From Bradyrhizobium sp. CB1717 (GTDB lineage Bacteria; Pseudomonadota; Alphaproteobacteria; Rhizobiales; Xanthobacteraceae), in assembly GCF_029714325.1 (NCBI RefSeq), contig NZ_CP121666.1, forward strand, positions 2,542,001-2,606,000: a stretch of DNA of 64,000 nucleotides. Reading direction: 5' to 3'. Positions 52,784 through 61,446 of this stretch are shown here, in pieces (positions within the stretch are counted from its first letter, which is position 1; every line of letters starts with the position of its first letter). The notes beneath the pieces were generated by a model. The model saw nothing but the letters and a program-made list of their open reading frames with translations. It had not been told where the DNA came from and ran no database searches. Position numbers and translations under genes: made by a program.

Positions 52784-54174
52784 GCGCGCGCTCCGCTCGC
52801 AAAGATTTTTCCGGGGTTCATCAAGCCGTTCGGGTCCAAAGCCTGCTTGATCTGCCGCATCACATCGACGGCGTCGCCGAGCTCGTCGGTGAGATAGTCG
52901 ATCTTGCCGAGCCCGATACCGTGCTCGCCGGTGCAGGTGCCGTCCATGGCAATGGCGCGCGCGACCATGCGGGCCTGCAGCGCCTTGGCAGCTTCGGCCT
53001 CCTCGGGCTTCGCCGGGTCGATCAGGATCAGCATGTGGAAATTGCCGTCGCCGACATGGCCGACGATCGGCGCGGTAAAGCCATGCTCGTCCGCGTCACG
53101 TCGTGTCTCGGTCAGGCATTCCGCCAGCCGCGAGATCGGCACGCAGACGTCAGTAATCACCGCGCGCGCGCCGGGACGCAGGCCAAGGCCCGCATAGAGC
53201 GTGTTGTCGCGGGCGTGCCAGAGCCGGCTGCGGTCTTCCTGTGCCTTCGTCCAGGCAAAGCCATGGCCGCCATGGTCGGCGGAAATCGCCTGCGCGGCCT
53301 CGGCCTGCTCGGCGACCGAGGCTTCCGAGCCGTGGAATTCGAAGAACAGGGTCGGCGCCTCGCGATAGCCGAGCTTGGCGTAGGCGTTGATGCCGCGCAT
53401 CATGACGTCGTCGAGCAGCTCGACGCGCGCCACGGGGATCGCGGACTGGATCACGGAGATCGCGGTGTTGACGGCATCGTGCAGCGTCTCGAAGCTGCAG
53501 ACCGCCGCGGAGATCGCCTGCGGCACGGGATGCACCTTCAGCGTGATCTCGGTGATGACGCCGAGCGTGCCTTCCGCACCGACGAACATGCGCGTCAAAT
53601 CATAGCCCGCTGCCGACTTGCGGGCGCGCTTGGCGGTGCGGATCACGCGGCCGTCGGCCAGCACCACCTCAAGCGCCATGACGTTGTCCTTCATGGTGCC
53701 GTAGCGCACCGCCATGGTGCCGGAGGCGCGGGTGGAGGTCATGCCGCCGATCGAGGCGTCGGCGCCGGGATCGATCGGGAAGAACAGGCCGGTATTGCGC
53801 AGTTCGGCATTGAGCTGCTTGCGGGTAATGCCGGGCTGCACCACGACATCCATGTCGCTGTCGTGCACCGCCAGCACTTTGTTCATGCGCGCGAAGTCGA
53901 AACAGACGCCGCCTGCGACCGCCGCGGCATTGCCTTCGAGCGAGGTCCCGGCGCCGAACGGGACGATTGGCATGCCTGCGCCAGCGCACAGCTTGACGAT
54001 CTCCGCGACCTCCTGCGTCGTCTCGGGAAATACGACAATGTCAGGCGGCAAATTGCGATAATGCGACTCGCTCTGCCCATGCTGATCGAGCACGCCGCGC
54101 GCAACGCTCGCGCGCGGGCCGATCATGCCGGTCAGGCGATCGGCCAATATGCTCGTGCTGACCCGCGGCCCCAT
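52780..54174 (-). CDS. FAD-linked oxidase (glycolate oxidase/D-lactate dehydrogenase type)
   Basis: FAD-dependent 2-hydroxyacid dehydrogenase of the GlcD family, 464 residues. The FAD-binding PCMH domain shows PIVPFGAGTSLEGN and PIDPGADASIGGM; the C-terminal cap has GHVGDGNFHMLI and CTGEHGIGLGK, both near the active site. It would oxidise a D-2-hydroxy acid. I chose the ATG at 54174 (GGGAG upstream), since the longer form adds a polar stretch. In this operon it may process a side chain or a hydroxy acid released from the imported compound. Confidence 0.9.
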   Translation of the reverse strand: MGPRVSTSILADRLTGMIGPRASVARGVLDQHGQSESHYRNLPPDIVVFPETTQEVAEIVKLCAGAGMPIVPFGAGTSLEGNAAAVAGGVCFDFARMNKVLAVHDSDMDVVVQPGITRKQLNAELRNTGLFFPIDPGADASIGGMTSTRASGTMAVRYGTMKDNVMALEVVLADGRVIRTAKRARKSAAGYDLTRMFVGAEGTLGVITEITLKVHPVPQAISAAVCSFETLHDAVNTAISVIQSAIPVARVELLDDVMMRGINAYAKLGYREAPTLFFEFHGSEASVAEQAEAAQAISADHGGHGFAWTKAQEDRSRLWHARDNTLYAGLGLRPGARAVITDVCVPISRLAECLTETRRDADEHGFTAPIVGHVGDGNFHMLILIDPAKPEEAEAAKALQARMVARAIAMDGTCTGEHGIGLGKIDYLTDELGDAVDVMRQIKQALDPNGLMNPGKIFASGARA

Positions 54175-54236
54175 CCTTGCTCCCTGTTCGCTCCGATCAA
54201 CGGACTCTTGCCGGTCCACTGCGTTTGTCGTTCGGC

Positions 54237-55121
54237 TTAGGCGGCTCTTGCGCTGCTCGCAACCTGCTTCAAGCCGAAATCATAGTTGAGATGAAAATAG
54301 TCGCTGTCCACCATGCGACCATCCGGCGCACGGCCGGCGGGGTGGCGGACGAATTCGCGGATCAGGCTGTCCTTGACGCCGAACACCACGTCGCTGTCGA
54401 GATATTTGTCACCGGCGACGAACACATGCGTCACGAGCTGCTCGAAGCCCGGTGCAGAGATCATGAAATGCACATGCGCGGGCCGCCAGGGATGGCGTCC
54501 TTGCGCCTCCAGCATGTCGCCGACCGGGCCGTCATGCGGAATCGGATAGGCGGCCGGCTTGATCGACCAGAAATGGAAACGGCCGCTGGCATCGGTATGG
54601 AAGCGCGCGCGCATCGCGAGATCGCCGATCTGGTCGAGCTGCTGCACGTCGTAATAGCCGTCATCGTCGGAGTGCCAGACGTCGACGATGGCGCCCGCAA
54701 GCGGCTTGCCGTCCACGGTCGAGACCGAGCCGGTGACCAGCATCGGATCGCCTTCCATCGGACCGGAGATATCGGCACCGCTGTCCTTCTCCGGCGCGGC
54801 CTGGACGAAGAACGGGCCGAGCACCGTGGTCTCGGTCGCGCCTTCCGGCACCGGATGGTTGATCGCGTCGACCAGCATGGAAACGCCGAGCGTGTCCGAG
54901 AGCAGGATGAACTCCTGGCGCTTGTCGTCGCACATGTGCCCGGTGCGGGTCAGGAAGTCGATGCCATACTCCCATTCCTTCTGCGTCGGACGCACCTCGC
55001 GAACGAAGGCGTGCAAGTGGCGCACCAGCGCCTCGCTGACCTCTTTGATCCGTGGATCGGTTGCGCCCGCGATCCGCTCCAGCACCGCGTCCGTGATCGT
55101 GTTCTCGTTGAAGTTACGCAT
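54237..55121 (-). CDS. intradiol ring-cleavage dioxygenase, probably hydroxyquinol 1,2-dioxygenase
   Basis: Non-haem Fe(III) dioxygenase of 294 residues. The four iron ligands expected for the family are visible: Tyr in DDDGYYDVQQ, Tyr in KPAAYPIPHDGP, and two His in WRPAHVHFMI. The N-terminal helical dimerisation domain (VLERIAGATDPRIKE) is present. The length and the maleylacetate reductase in the same operon favour hydroxyquinol (1,2,4-benzenetriol) over catechol as substrate: the product maleylacetate is then reduced to 3-oxoadipate. GGAG lies 5 nt before the ATG at 55121. Confidence 0.88.
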   Translation of the reverse strand: MRNFNENTITDAVLERIAGATDPRIKEVSEALVRHLHAFVREVRPTQKEWEYGIDFLTRTGHMCDDKRQEFILLSDTLGVSMLVDAINHPVPEGATETTVLGPFFVQAAPEKDSGADISGPMEGDPMLVTGSVSTVDGKPLAGAIVDVWHSDDDGYYDVQQLDQIGDLAMRARFHTDASGRFHFWSIKPAAYPIPHDGPVGDMLEAQGRHPWRPAHVHFMISAPGFEQLVTHVFVAGDKYLDSDVVFGVKDSLIREFVRHPAGRAPDGRMVDSDYFHLNYDFGLKQVASSARAA

Positions 55122-55134
55122 GGTATCTCCGCGA

Positions 55135-56037
55135 TCAGAGTTTCGGTTCGCCGAGGCCGGACAGCCGTTCCAGATGCTTGACGGTCGCGATGAAGTCGGT
55201 GTCGCCGTCGCCCTGGGCGACCAGCGAGCCATAGGTCTCGCGCACTTGTGCCGCGAGCTGCAGCGGCACGCCGACGGCGTGGCCCGCCCCGAGGATCAGG
55301 TCGAGATCCTTGGCCATCTGCTTGCAGGAGAAGGTGGACTCGAAGTCCCGCGTGCGCAGGGGTGCGGTCTTGTACTTCACCATGGGAGAAGCGACCGCGC
55401 TGTCGTCGAGCACCTTCAAGATATCCTGCCAGGCGATGCCGCCCTTGCGCGCCAGCGCCAGGCTCTCCGCCATCATCGCCGCCGACACCGCGATCATCAG
55501 GTTGACCGAGAGTTTTGCGTAGCGCGCTTCCTCGGCGGGGCCGAGATAGGTCTGGGCGCGGGTGAAGGCTGCGAATAGAGGCTTTGCCTTCTCGAAGGCG
55601 TCCTTCGGACCCGAGACGAAGCAGGTCAGGGCGCCGGTATGAACAATGCTGGCGTTGCCGGAGACCGGCGAGCGCAGATAGGCAATGCCGCGCGCCTGCG
55701 CGGCGGCCGCAACCTCAGTGGACGCCTCGACGCTTACGGTGCTGGTTTCGATCAGGACAGCTCCGGGCGCCATCGCGGCGATCAGGCCGGTGGAGCCGAG
55801 CAAGGCGCCGCGCAAGGCTGCGTCGTCGGGCAGAGACGTGATGATCGCGGCTTTACCGCTCACGGCATCGGCCGGCGAGCCGGCAATCGCAATGCCCTGA
55901 CCGCGAGCCTCACTGATCCGAGCTGCACTCTGATCGAACGCGATGATCGCATAGCCCGCCTTGGCGACGAGCAAGGACATCGGCAGGCCCATCTTGCCGA
56001 TCCCGATGAAAGCAACGTTCTTCGAAGCGTCTGTCAT
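55135..56037 (-). CDS. 3-hydroxyisobutyrate dehydrogenase-family oxidoreductase
   Basis: NAD(P)-dependent beta-hydroxyacid dehydrogenase of 300 residues. The dinucleotide motif is AFIGIGKMGLPMSLL; the substrate motif LRSPVSGNASIVHTGALTCF and the catalytic Lys in EARYAKLSVNLMI are in place. The substrate in this operon is unknown; a tartronate-semialdehyde-like or hydroxyacid step is plausible. It lies between the dioxygenase and amidohydrolase genes with short gaps. No strong ribosome site precedes the ATG at 56037. Confidence 0.88.
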   Translation of the reverse strand: MTDASKNVAFIGIGKMGLPMSLLVAKAGYAIIAFDQSAARISEARGQGIAIAGSPADAVSGKAAIITSLPDDAALRGALLGSTGLIAAMAPGAVLIETSTVSVEASTEVAAAAQARGIAYLRSPVSGNASIVHTGALTCFVSGPKDAFEKAKPLFAAFTRAQTYLGPAEEARYAKLSVNLMIAVSAAMMAESLALARKGGIAWQDILKVLDDSAVASPMVKYKTAPLRTRDFESTFSCKQMAKDLDLILGAGHAVGVPLQLAAQVRETYGSLVAQGDGDTDFIATVKHLERLSGLGEPKL

Positions 56038-56058
56038 TGTTGTTGTCCATTGGCGCCT

Positions 56059-57423
56059 TCAGGCGGCGCGTCCCTGTCGTTCGATGTCCTGAACGAGCCG
56101 CTGGCCGGATTGCGCCAGCAGCTCCTTCTTCGCGTCCAGCCCTTCGACCAGCAGCCGGCCATTCTGCTTCTTCCAGACGCCGCCGATCATGACGGACTCG
56201 ATATTGGCGAGACTCGTCTGCATCACCACGGTCGCGACGGGATCGTGCACCGGATAAAGATTGAGATCGGAGGCGTTGATGATGACGAGGTCGGCAAGCT
56301 TGCCCGGTGTCAGCGAGCCGATCTGGTGTTCGCGGCCGAGCATGCGGGCGCCTTCCGTCGTGATCCAGCGCAGCGCCTCGCGGACGGGAATCGTGGTTGT
56401 TGCCGGAATGGTGCCGCTCGCTTTCCGCGACTCCGCATTGTCGAGCGCTCGCTGCATCGACAGCGCGACGCGCGCGACGGAAAGGAGGTCGCCGGCCAGC
56501 ACGGATTCGAGGTCGATGCCGATGGTCGGCCGCACGCCGCGCTTTAGGAGCCGCCCGGTGATCGGAAAACCGTGGCCCTGGATCATCTCGTTCTCCGGCG
56601 TCACCGAGAACGACACGCCGAGATCGATCATCCGATCCAGCAGATCGTCAGGCAGGTCATTGCCATGGACGATGTTGACGCCAGGGCCGACGAGGCCGGC
56701 CTCGATCAGCTTCTCCCAGCCGCCGGGCGTCTTGGCCGGTCCGCCGCCCTGATGCATCGAGGCGATCAGCTTCAGCTCCCGCGCCAGGCGGAAATCGTGC
56801 ATGGCGACGTCGAGCGTCGAGTAGTGCGGACCGAGAATGGCGAGCCCGAGGGTAACGAGGCCGTCGCGGTCGGCGAGGGGGCCTGCCAGCAGCCGCTCGA
56901 CCTCGCGGCGCGGATGCGGCACTTCCGAGAAATGCGGCTCGCCTGGCTTCGGCTCGGGTTTGGGCGAGCCGTGGAAGAAGGCGGCGCGGATGCCGCTCTC
57001 GATCAGGCCACGGACGGCGGCGTCGGTGTGCGCGGGCGTCGGGTTGTTATGGCACCAGTCGACCAGCGTGGTGACGCCATGATTGATCTGATTCAGCGCG
57101 CCGACGAGCGTCGCGATGTAGATGTCGTCGGGCCGGAACACGGTCGCGAGCCCGGCATGCATGCGGCGGAAATATTCCAGCAGCGTCCAGTTCGCGGCAA
57201 AGCCGCGCAAGCCCGTCTGCCAGGTGTGCATATGCGCGTTGATCAGGCCGGGGATGACGATGCGGCCCTTGCCGTCAATGATCTCCGTGTCGGCCGTAAC
57301 GTCGATCGATGGCCGCACGCTGGCGATGCGGCTGCCCTCGACCAGAACGTCGCCGGTGCCGAGGTCGCCGATCGCGTCATCCATGCTGATGACGGTGGCC
57401 GATCTGATCAGCGTGCGCCGCAT
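56059..57423 (-). CDS. amidohydrolase (TrzN/AtzA, cytosine-deaminase-like family)
   Basis: Zinc or iron amidohydrolase of 454 residues. Metal-site motifs: NAHMHTWQTGLRG (H-x-H), His in IASMHQGGG, His in NIVHGNDLPDD and Asp in GIDLESVLAG, a one-metal set as in chlorohydrolase and deaminase members. It could hydrolyse a C-N or C-Cl bond on a ring or amine. Its place among hydroxyquinol genes suggests it removes an amino or similar group early in the pathway (inference). It starts 4 nt after the maleylacetate reductase stop. Confidence 0.85.
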   Translation of the reverse strand: MRRTLIRSATVISMDDAIGDLGTGDVLVEGSRIASVRPSIDVTADTEIIDGKGRIVIPGLINAHMHTWQTGLRGFAANWTLLEYFRRMHAGLATVFRPDDIYIATLVGALNQINHGVTTLVDWCHNNPTPAHTDAAVRGLIESGIRAAFFHGSPKPEPKPGEPHFSEVPHPRREVERLLAGPLADRDGLVTLGLAILGPHYSTLDVAMHDFRLARELKLIASMHQGGGPAKTPGGWEKLIEAGLVGPGVNIVHGNDLPDDLLDRMIDLGVSFSVTPENEMIQGHGFPITGRLLKRGVRPTIGIDLESVLAGDLLSVARVALSMQRALDNAESRKASGTIPATTTIPVREALRWITTEGARMLGREHQIGSLTPGKLADLVIINASDLNLYPVHDPVATVVMQTSLANIESVMIGGVWKKQNGRLLVEGLDAKKELLAQSGQRLVQDIERQGRAA

Positions 57424-57427
57424 CGCG

Positions 57428-58504
57428 TCACGCCGCTTTGACGGCGCCCGGCGGCTCGCCGGCCCAGGCGCGCGCGATCAGGTCGCGGATGGCATTGCGC
57501 TCGAGCGGGCGCGGATTCCAATAGGCATTGGTGACGGCAAGGTCGGCGGCCTTGTCGATGCCGCCTTCGGGCATGCCGACATCGCGCAGCGCCAGTTTCG
57601 CACCCAGCTGCTTGGCGAGCTCGTAGAGTCCTTGCGATGCGTCGGCCGCGCCGATCGCGCGGGAGATGCGCGCCATCGCTTCAGGCACCAGCGGTGCGTT
57701 GTAGGCGAGCGCATGCGGCAGCACGATGGTGTGGGTCTCCGCATGTGGCAGATCAAAAGTGCCGCCGAGCGTGTGGCAGAGCTTGTGATGCAGGGCCATG
57801 CCGACGGTGCCGAGGCAGACGCCGCAGAGCCAGGCGCCGTAAAGGGCTTCGGTCCGCGCCTCGCGATCGTCGCTCTTGGCGGCGATGGCGGGCAGGGCGC
57901 GCGCCAACGCGCGGATCCCTTCTTCCGCCATCAGCGACGTCACGGGATTGGCGTCGCGCGCATAGAGCGCTTCGACGGCATGGGCGATCGCATTGATGCC
58001 GGAGGTCGCGGCCAGGCTCGCCGGTAGCGTCAGGGTGAGATCGACATCGTAGATCACGGTCTCCGGTAGTATCGCTGCATCGCGCACCGTGGTCTTCAGA
58101 CCGTTTTCGGTCTGGCCGACGATCGGCGTCATTTCCGAGCCGGCATAGGTGGTGGGGATGCAGAGCTGATTGATTCCGGTGCGCAGGGCCAGCGCCTTGC
58201 CGAGGCCGGTGGTCGAGCCTCCGCCGAGCGAGACGACGCAGTCGGCTTCGCATGCCTTCATCGCCGTGAGCGCGCGCTCCGTGACCTCGACCGGGGTATG
58301 CATGGTGGCGCCGGGAAAGATGCCGGCATAGAGCGGACCGAGCGCTGCCCCAAGGCTCTTGCCTTGGGCCTCCTGCTGCGGCGTCGTCAGCACCAGCGCG
58401 CGCTTGCCGCCGAGCCGCTCCACTTCGGCCTTCGCGCTAGCCAAAGTTCCGCTGCCGAACACGACACGGCAGGGCAGGTTTTCAAAGGTGAACGAACCGA
58501 TCAT
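57428..58504 (-). CDS. maleylacetate reductase
   Basis: Iron-containing-alcohol-dehydrogenase-family enzyme of 358 residues that reduces maleylacetate to 3-oxoadipate with NAD(P)H. Motifs: FENLPCRVVFGSGTLASAKA, GGGSTTGLGKALALRTGI, IPTTYAGSEMTPIVGQTENG and ALHHKLCHTLGGTFDLPHAE. These closely fit the MacA/TftE family. The ATG at 58504 overlaps the stop of the upstream Dabb gene (ATGA). With the dioxygenase it makes the lower hydroxyquinol pathway. Confidence 0.93.
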   Translation of the reverse strand: MIGSFTFENLPCRVVFGSGTLASAKAEVERLGGKRALVLTTPQQEAQGKSLGAALGPLYAGIFPGATMHTPVEVTERALTAMKACEADCVVSLGGGSTTGLGKALALRTGINQLCIPTTYAGSEMTPIVGQTENGLKTTVRDAAILPETVIYDVDLTLTLPASLAATSGINAIAHAVEALYARDANPVTSLMAEEGIRALARALPAIAAKSDDREARTEALYGAWLCGVCLGTVGMALHHKLCHTLGGTFDLPHAETHTIVLPHALAYNAPLVPEAMARISRAIGAADASQGLYELAKQLGAKLALRDVGMPEGGIDKAADLAVTNAYWNPRPLERNAIRDLIARAWAGEPPGAVKAA

Positions 58505-58824
58505 GCGCCGGTCTCTTTGATGGGATAATCGACCTGGAAGCGTCCGATCCGCAAGTCGCCGAGCGCCTCGCGCACGCGCAGATGCTCCGGATGATTTGCA
58601 TAGGCCGCGAGCGCGGCCTGATCGGTGAATTCGGAGAACAGCACCACGTCGCAGGCGTAGTCGACGGCGCTGACGTCCATGCCGACCTCGATATGCGTGA
58701 GGCCGTCGATCCGGCCCTTGAGGCCCTCGAACAGGGTCTTGACCTTGACCCGGGCGGCGGACCGCTCCTCTTGGGTCTCCCCGCGCAGCCGCCACATCAC
58801 GATGTGCCTGATCGGGCCTGACAT
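58501..58824 (-). CDS. Dabb (stress-responsive alpha/beta barrel) protein
   Basis: A 107-residue dimeric-barrel protein of the Dabb family. Motifs: IRHIVMWRLRGETQEE, LTHIEVGMDVS, DVVLFSEFTDQAALAAY and HPEHLRVREAL. The family includes small isomerases and decarboxylases as well as proteins of unknown role. It is the first gene of the eleven-gene catabolic operon, divergent from the LysR gene. Confidence 0.88.
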   Translation of the reverse strand: MSGPIRHIVMWRLRGETQEERSAARVKVKTLFEGLKGRIDGLTHIEVGMDVSAVDYACDVVLFSEFTDQAALAAYANHPEHLRVREALGDLRIGRFQVDYPIKETGA

Positions 58825-58870
58825 TTCCCAGTTTCCTCGCCTGCTATTCTGCTTGTGTTCTGGCCATTTT

Positions 58871-58911
58871 GACTTGCGGGAGACGGAAATAAAGGCCAAT
58901 AATCGTAAGTC
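58871..58911. promoter_or_regulatory. candidate dyad in the LysR/catabolic operon control region
   Basis: GACTTGCG (58871-58878) and CGTAAGTC (58904-58911) form an inverted repeat with one mismatch, 25 nt apart, in the 108-bp divergent promoter region. LysR regulators usually act at such positions, but the classical T-N11-A site is not obvious. Confidence 0.35.
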
Positions 58912-58932
58912 TCTTTTCCTGTTTGCGAAAAA

Positions 58933-59856
58933 ATGGACCGCCTGCTCCAGCTGGAGGTGTTTTCCAAGACGGCCGAGCTCGGCAGCCTGTCCAAGGCCGC
59001 CGAGGCGCTGCGCATGTCGAATGCGGCCGCGAGCCGTCATCTCAGCGCGCTGGAGGAACGCCTCGCCGTTCGCCTGATCGAGCGCAACACGCGCCGGCTG
59101 TGGTTGACGGAGGCGGGGCAGGAGCTGTTGGAGCGCTCCAGCACGCTGCTGAACGAGCTCGCCGAAGCCGAAGACGCCGTCTCCGACCGCGCGCTGTCGC
59201 CGAAGGGGATGCTGCGCGTGACGAGCTCGTTGTCTTTCGCGATGATCTATCTCGCGCCGATGCTGCCCGCCTTCCGCGCGCTCTATCCCGATCTCAGCGT
59301 GCAGATCATCGGCGCGAACCGCTATCTGGACTTCATCGAGGCTGGCATCGACGTCGCAATCCGCACGCGGGAGCACGAGCCGGATTCCAACATCGTCGTC
59401 CGCCGTATCGGCCAGATGCACCGCGTGCTGGCGGCTGCACCGTCATATCTGGAGAAGCACGGCCTGCCGGATCACCCCGCCGATCTCGCCCGCCACAACA
59501 TGCTGATCTACAACCTCGCCAACGATCCTTATTCGCTGCGGCTGAGCAAGGGCAGCACGACGCAGACCGTCCGGATCGCGCCGACGCTCGACAGCAATGA
59601 CGGCCAGATCATCTGCGGCGCGGCGCGCGCCGGGCTTGGCATCCTGATCCAGCCGCTCTACATCGTGCAGAGCGATATCGCGGCCGGCCGGCTGGTGCCC
59701 GTCTTGAGGGGCTGGGAGCTGCCGCTGCTCACCATGAACATCGCCTATCAAAACCGCGTTCGGCTGCCCGCCAAGATCAGGGTCTTTTCCGACTTCCTGG
59801 TCACTCACATCCGCGAGCACTCCGAGCCCGGGATCTGGATCGACGCGACGAAGTAA
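58933..59856 (+). CDS. LysR-family transcriptional regulator
   Basis: A 307-residue regulator with an N-terminal winged helix (LEVFSKTAELGSLSKAAEAL, then MSNAAASRHLSALEERLAVR) and a C-terminal effector-binding domain beginning about residue 90 (LRVTSSLSFAMIYLAPMLPA). It is divergent from the catabolic operon, the usual place for its regulator, and also starts the transcript leading to the xylulokinase gene 13 nt after its stop. No ribosome site is evident before the ATG, which follows a run of A. Confidence 0.9.
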   Translation: MDRLLQLEVFSKTAELGSLSKAAEALRMSNAAASRHLSALEERLAVRLIERNTRRLWLTEAGQELLERSSTLLNELAEAEDAVSDRALSPKGMLRVTSSLSFAMIYLAPMLPAFRALYPDLSVQIIGANRYLDFIEAGIDVAIRTREHEPDSNIVVRRIGQMHRVLAAAPSYLEKHGLPDHPADLARHNMLIYNLANDPYSLRLSKGSTTQTVRIAPTLDSNDGQIICGAARAGLGILIQPLYIVQSDIAAGRLVPVLRGWELPLLTMNIAYQNRVRLPAKIRVFSDFLVTHIREHSEPGIWIDATK

Positions 59857-59869
59857 GCGGGAAGCATCC

Positions 59870-61315
59870 ATGTATCTCGGCATCGATCTCGGCACCTCGG
59901 CAGTCAAGACCGTTCTCGTCGACGATGCCCAGCGCGTGATTGCAAGCGAGAGCCGGGCGCTCGCGACCGCCTCGCCGCAGCCAGGCTATTACGAGCAGGA
60001 CCCCGCGCAGTGGATCGATGCGACCTTTGCCACGCTGGACGCCCTGAAGGCGTCGCATGCCGGGACGATGGCGGCGGTCGAAGGCATCGGACTGTCCGGC
60101 CAGATGCATGGCGCCACCCTGCTCGATGCAAGTTCGAAGCCGCTACGGCCTTGCATCCTCTGGAACGACGGCCGCTCCGCCGAGGAGTGCCGCGTTCTGG
60201 AGCAGCGCTGGCCCGCGTTGCGAGCTGTGACGGGCAACAAGGCGATGGCTGGATTCACCGCGCCAAAACTGCTCTGGATCGCGACGCACGAGCCCGACAT
60301 TTTTGCGGCGACGAAACTCGTCCTGCTGCCAAAGGCCTATTTGCGCCTGGTGCTATCAGGCGAGGCCATCGAGGATGTCTCGGACGCATCGGGATCGCTG
60401 TGGCTCGACGCCGCGCGCCGGGACTGGTCGGACGCCGCACTGGCGGCAACCGGTCTGTCGCGCGAGCACATGCCGCGTCTGGTCGAGGGGTGCGCGCCTG
60501 CAACGACGCTGCGCAGCGAGCTTGCCCGGCGCTGGGGTATGGCGAGGCCGCCGATCATCGCGGGCGGCGCCGGCGATAATCCGGCCGGCGCCGTCGGTAT
60601 CGGCGCGATCGAGCCGGGAACCGCATTCGTATCGCTGGGAACCTCCGGTGCCTTGCTGGCGCCGAGCAACAGAATAGCCGCCAATCCCGATCGCGTCGTG
60701 CATACGTTCTGCCACGCCATTCCCGGCATGTGGATTCAGGCCGGCGCGATCCTCTCGGCCGCCTCCTGCCTCGCCTGGGCCGCGCGCCTGTTCGGCGTCA
60801 CCGAGGCCGAGATGCTGGAGCCGCTTGGAGCGCGTCCGCAGGCGCCGTCGCCGGTGAGCTTCCTGCCGTATCTTGCCGGTGAGCGGACGCCGCACGACGA
60901 TCCCGCCGTGCGCGGCATGCTCGACGGTTTGAGCCATGGCACCGATCGCGGTGCGATCGTGCAGGCGGTGCTCGAGGGCGTCGCCTTCGCGCTTGCCGAT
61001 TGCCGCGACGCGCTTGCGGATGCCGGCATTGCCATTGCCGACGCCGATGTCATTGGCGGCGGTTCAAGGTCTTCATTCTGGCTTGCGGTGCTGGCCAATG
61101 TATTGAATGTTCCAATCCATCGCTTCGCAGGAGGCGAGACCGGCGCGGCGTTCGGTGCGGCAAGATTGGGGCGGCTTGCTGTCACGGGTGAGGCGATCGC
61201 CGCCGTATGCACGAGGCCGCAGCGCGTCGAGACGTTCGAGCCCGACGCTGGATTGGTCGATGCCTATGCCGAGCGGCTTCCCGCCTGGCGCGAACTGTAT
61301 CGGCCGCGCCACTAG
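59870..61315 (+). CDS. xylB: xylulokinase-type FGGY carbohydrate kinase
   Basis: Cytoplasmic FGGY kinase of 481 residues. Motifs: [16 protein letters not shown] (phosphate-binding), [13 protein letters not shown] and ILWNDGRS near the active site, [15 protein letters not shown] and a C-terminal [14 protein letters not shown]. These are typical of xylulokinase, which phosphorylates D-xylulose with ATP, though related pentulose or polyol substrates cannot be excluded. GGAAG lies 5 nt before the ATG. It is followed by a second CUT2 importer, which fits sugar or polyol uptake. Confidence 0.88.
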   Translation: MYLGIDLGTSAVKTVLVDDAQRVIASESRALATASPQPGYYEQDPAQWIDATFATLDALKASHAGTMAAVEGIGLSGQMHGATLLDASSKPLRPCILWNDGRSAEECRVLEQRWPALRAVTGNKAMAGFTAPKLLWIATHEPDIFAATKLVLLPKAYLRLVLSGEAIEDVSDASGSLWLDAARRDWSDAALAATGLSREHMPRLVEGCAPATTLRSELARRWGMARPPIIAGGAGDNPAGAVGIGAIEPGTAFVSLGTSGALLAPSNRIAANPDRVVHTFCHAIPGMWIQAGAILSAASCLAWAARLFGVTEAEMLEPLGARPQAPSPVSFLPYLAGERTPHDDPAVRGMLDGLSHGTDRGAIVQAVLEGVAFALADCRDALADAGIAIADADVIGGGSRSSFWLAVLANVLNVPIHRFAGGETGAAFGAARLGRLAVTGEAIAAVCTRPQRVETFEPDAGLVDAYAERLPAWRELYRPRH

Positions 61316-61332
61316 CTGGCCCAATCTGGTTT

Positions 61333-61348
61333 GCATACTTCAGTATAC
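61333..61348. promoter_or_regulatory. candidate operator before the second CUT2 importer
   Basis: GCATACTTCAGTATAC is a near-palindrome (six of eight half-site positions pair). It stands 98 bp before the ATPase start, in the only gap of this gene series long enough for a promoter. A GntR- or LacI-type regulator could bind it. Confidence 0.4.
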
Positions 61349-61446
61349 GCGCCTTCGGTATTGCCCTGCGTCACTCGCTTTTGTTTAATAACCAAACCGC
61401 GCTAACGAGACGCGGGTGGGAAACGCATTGTGCGCCGGGAGGCACG

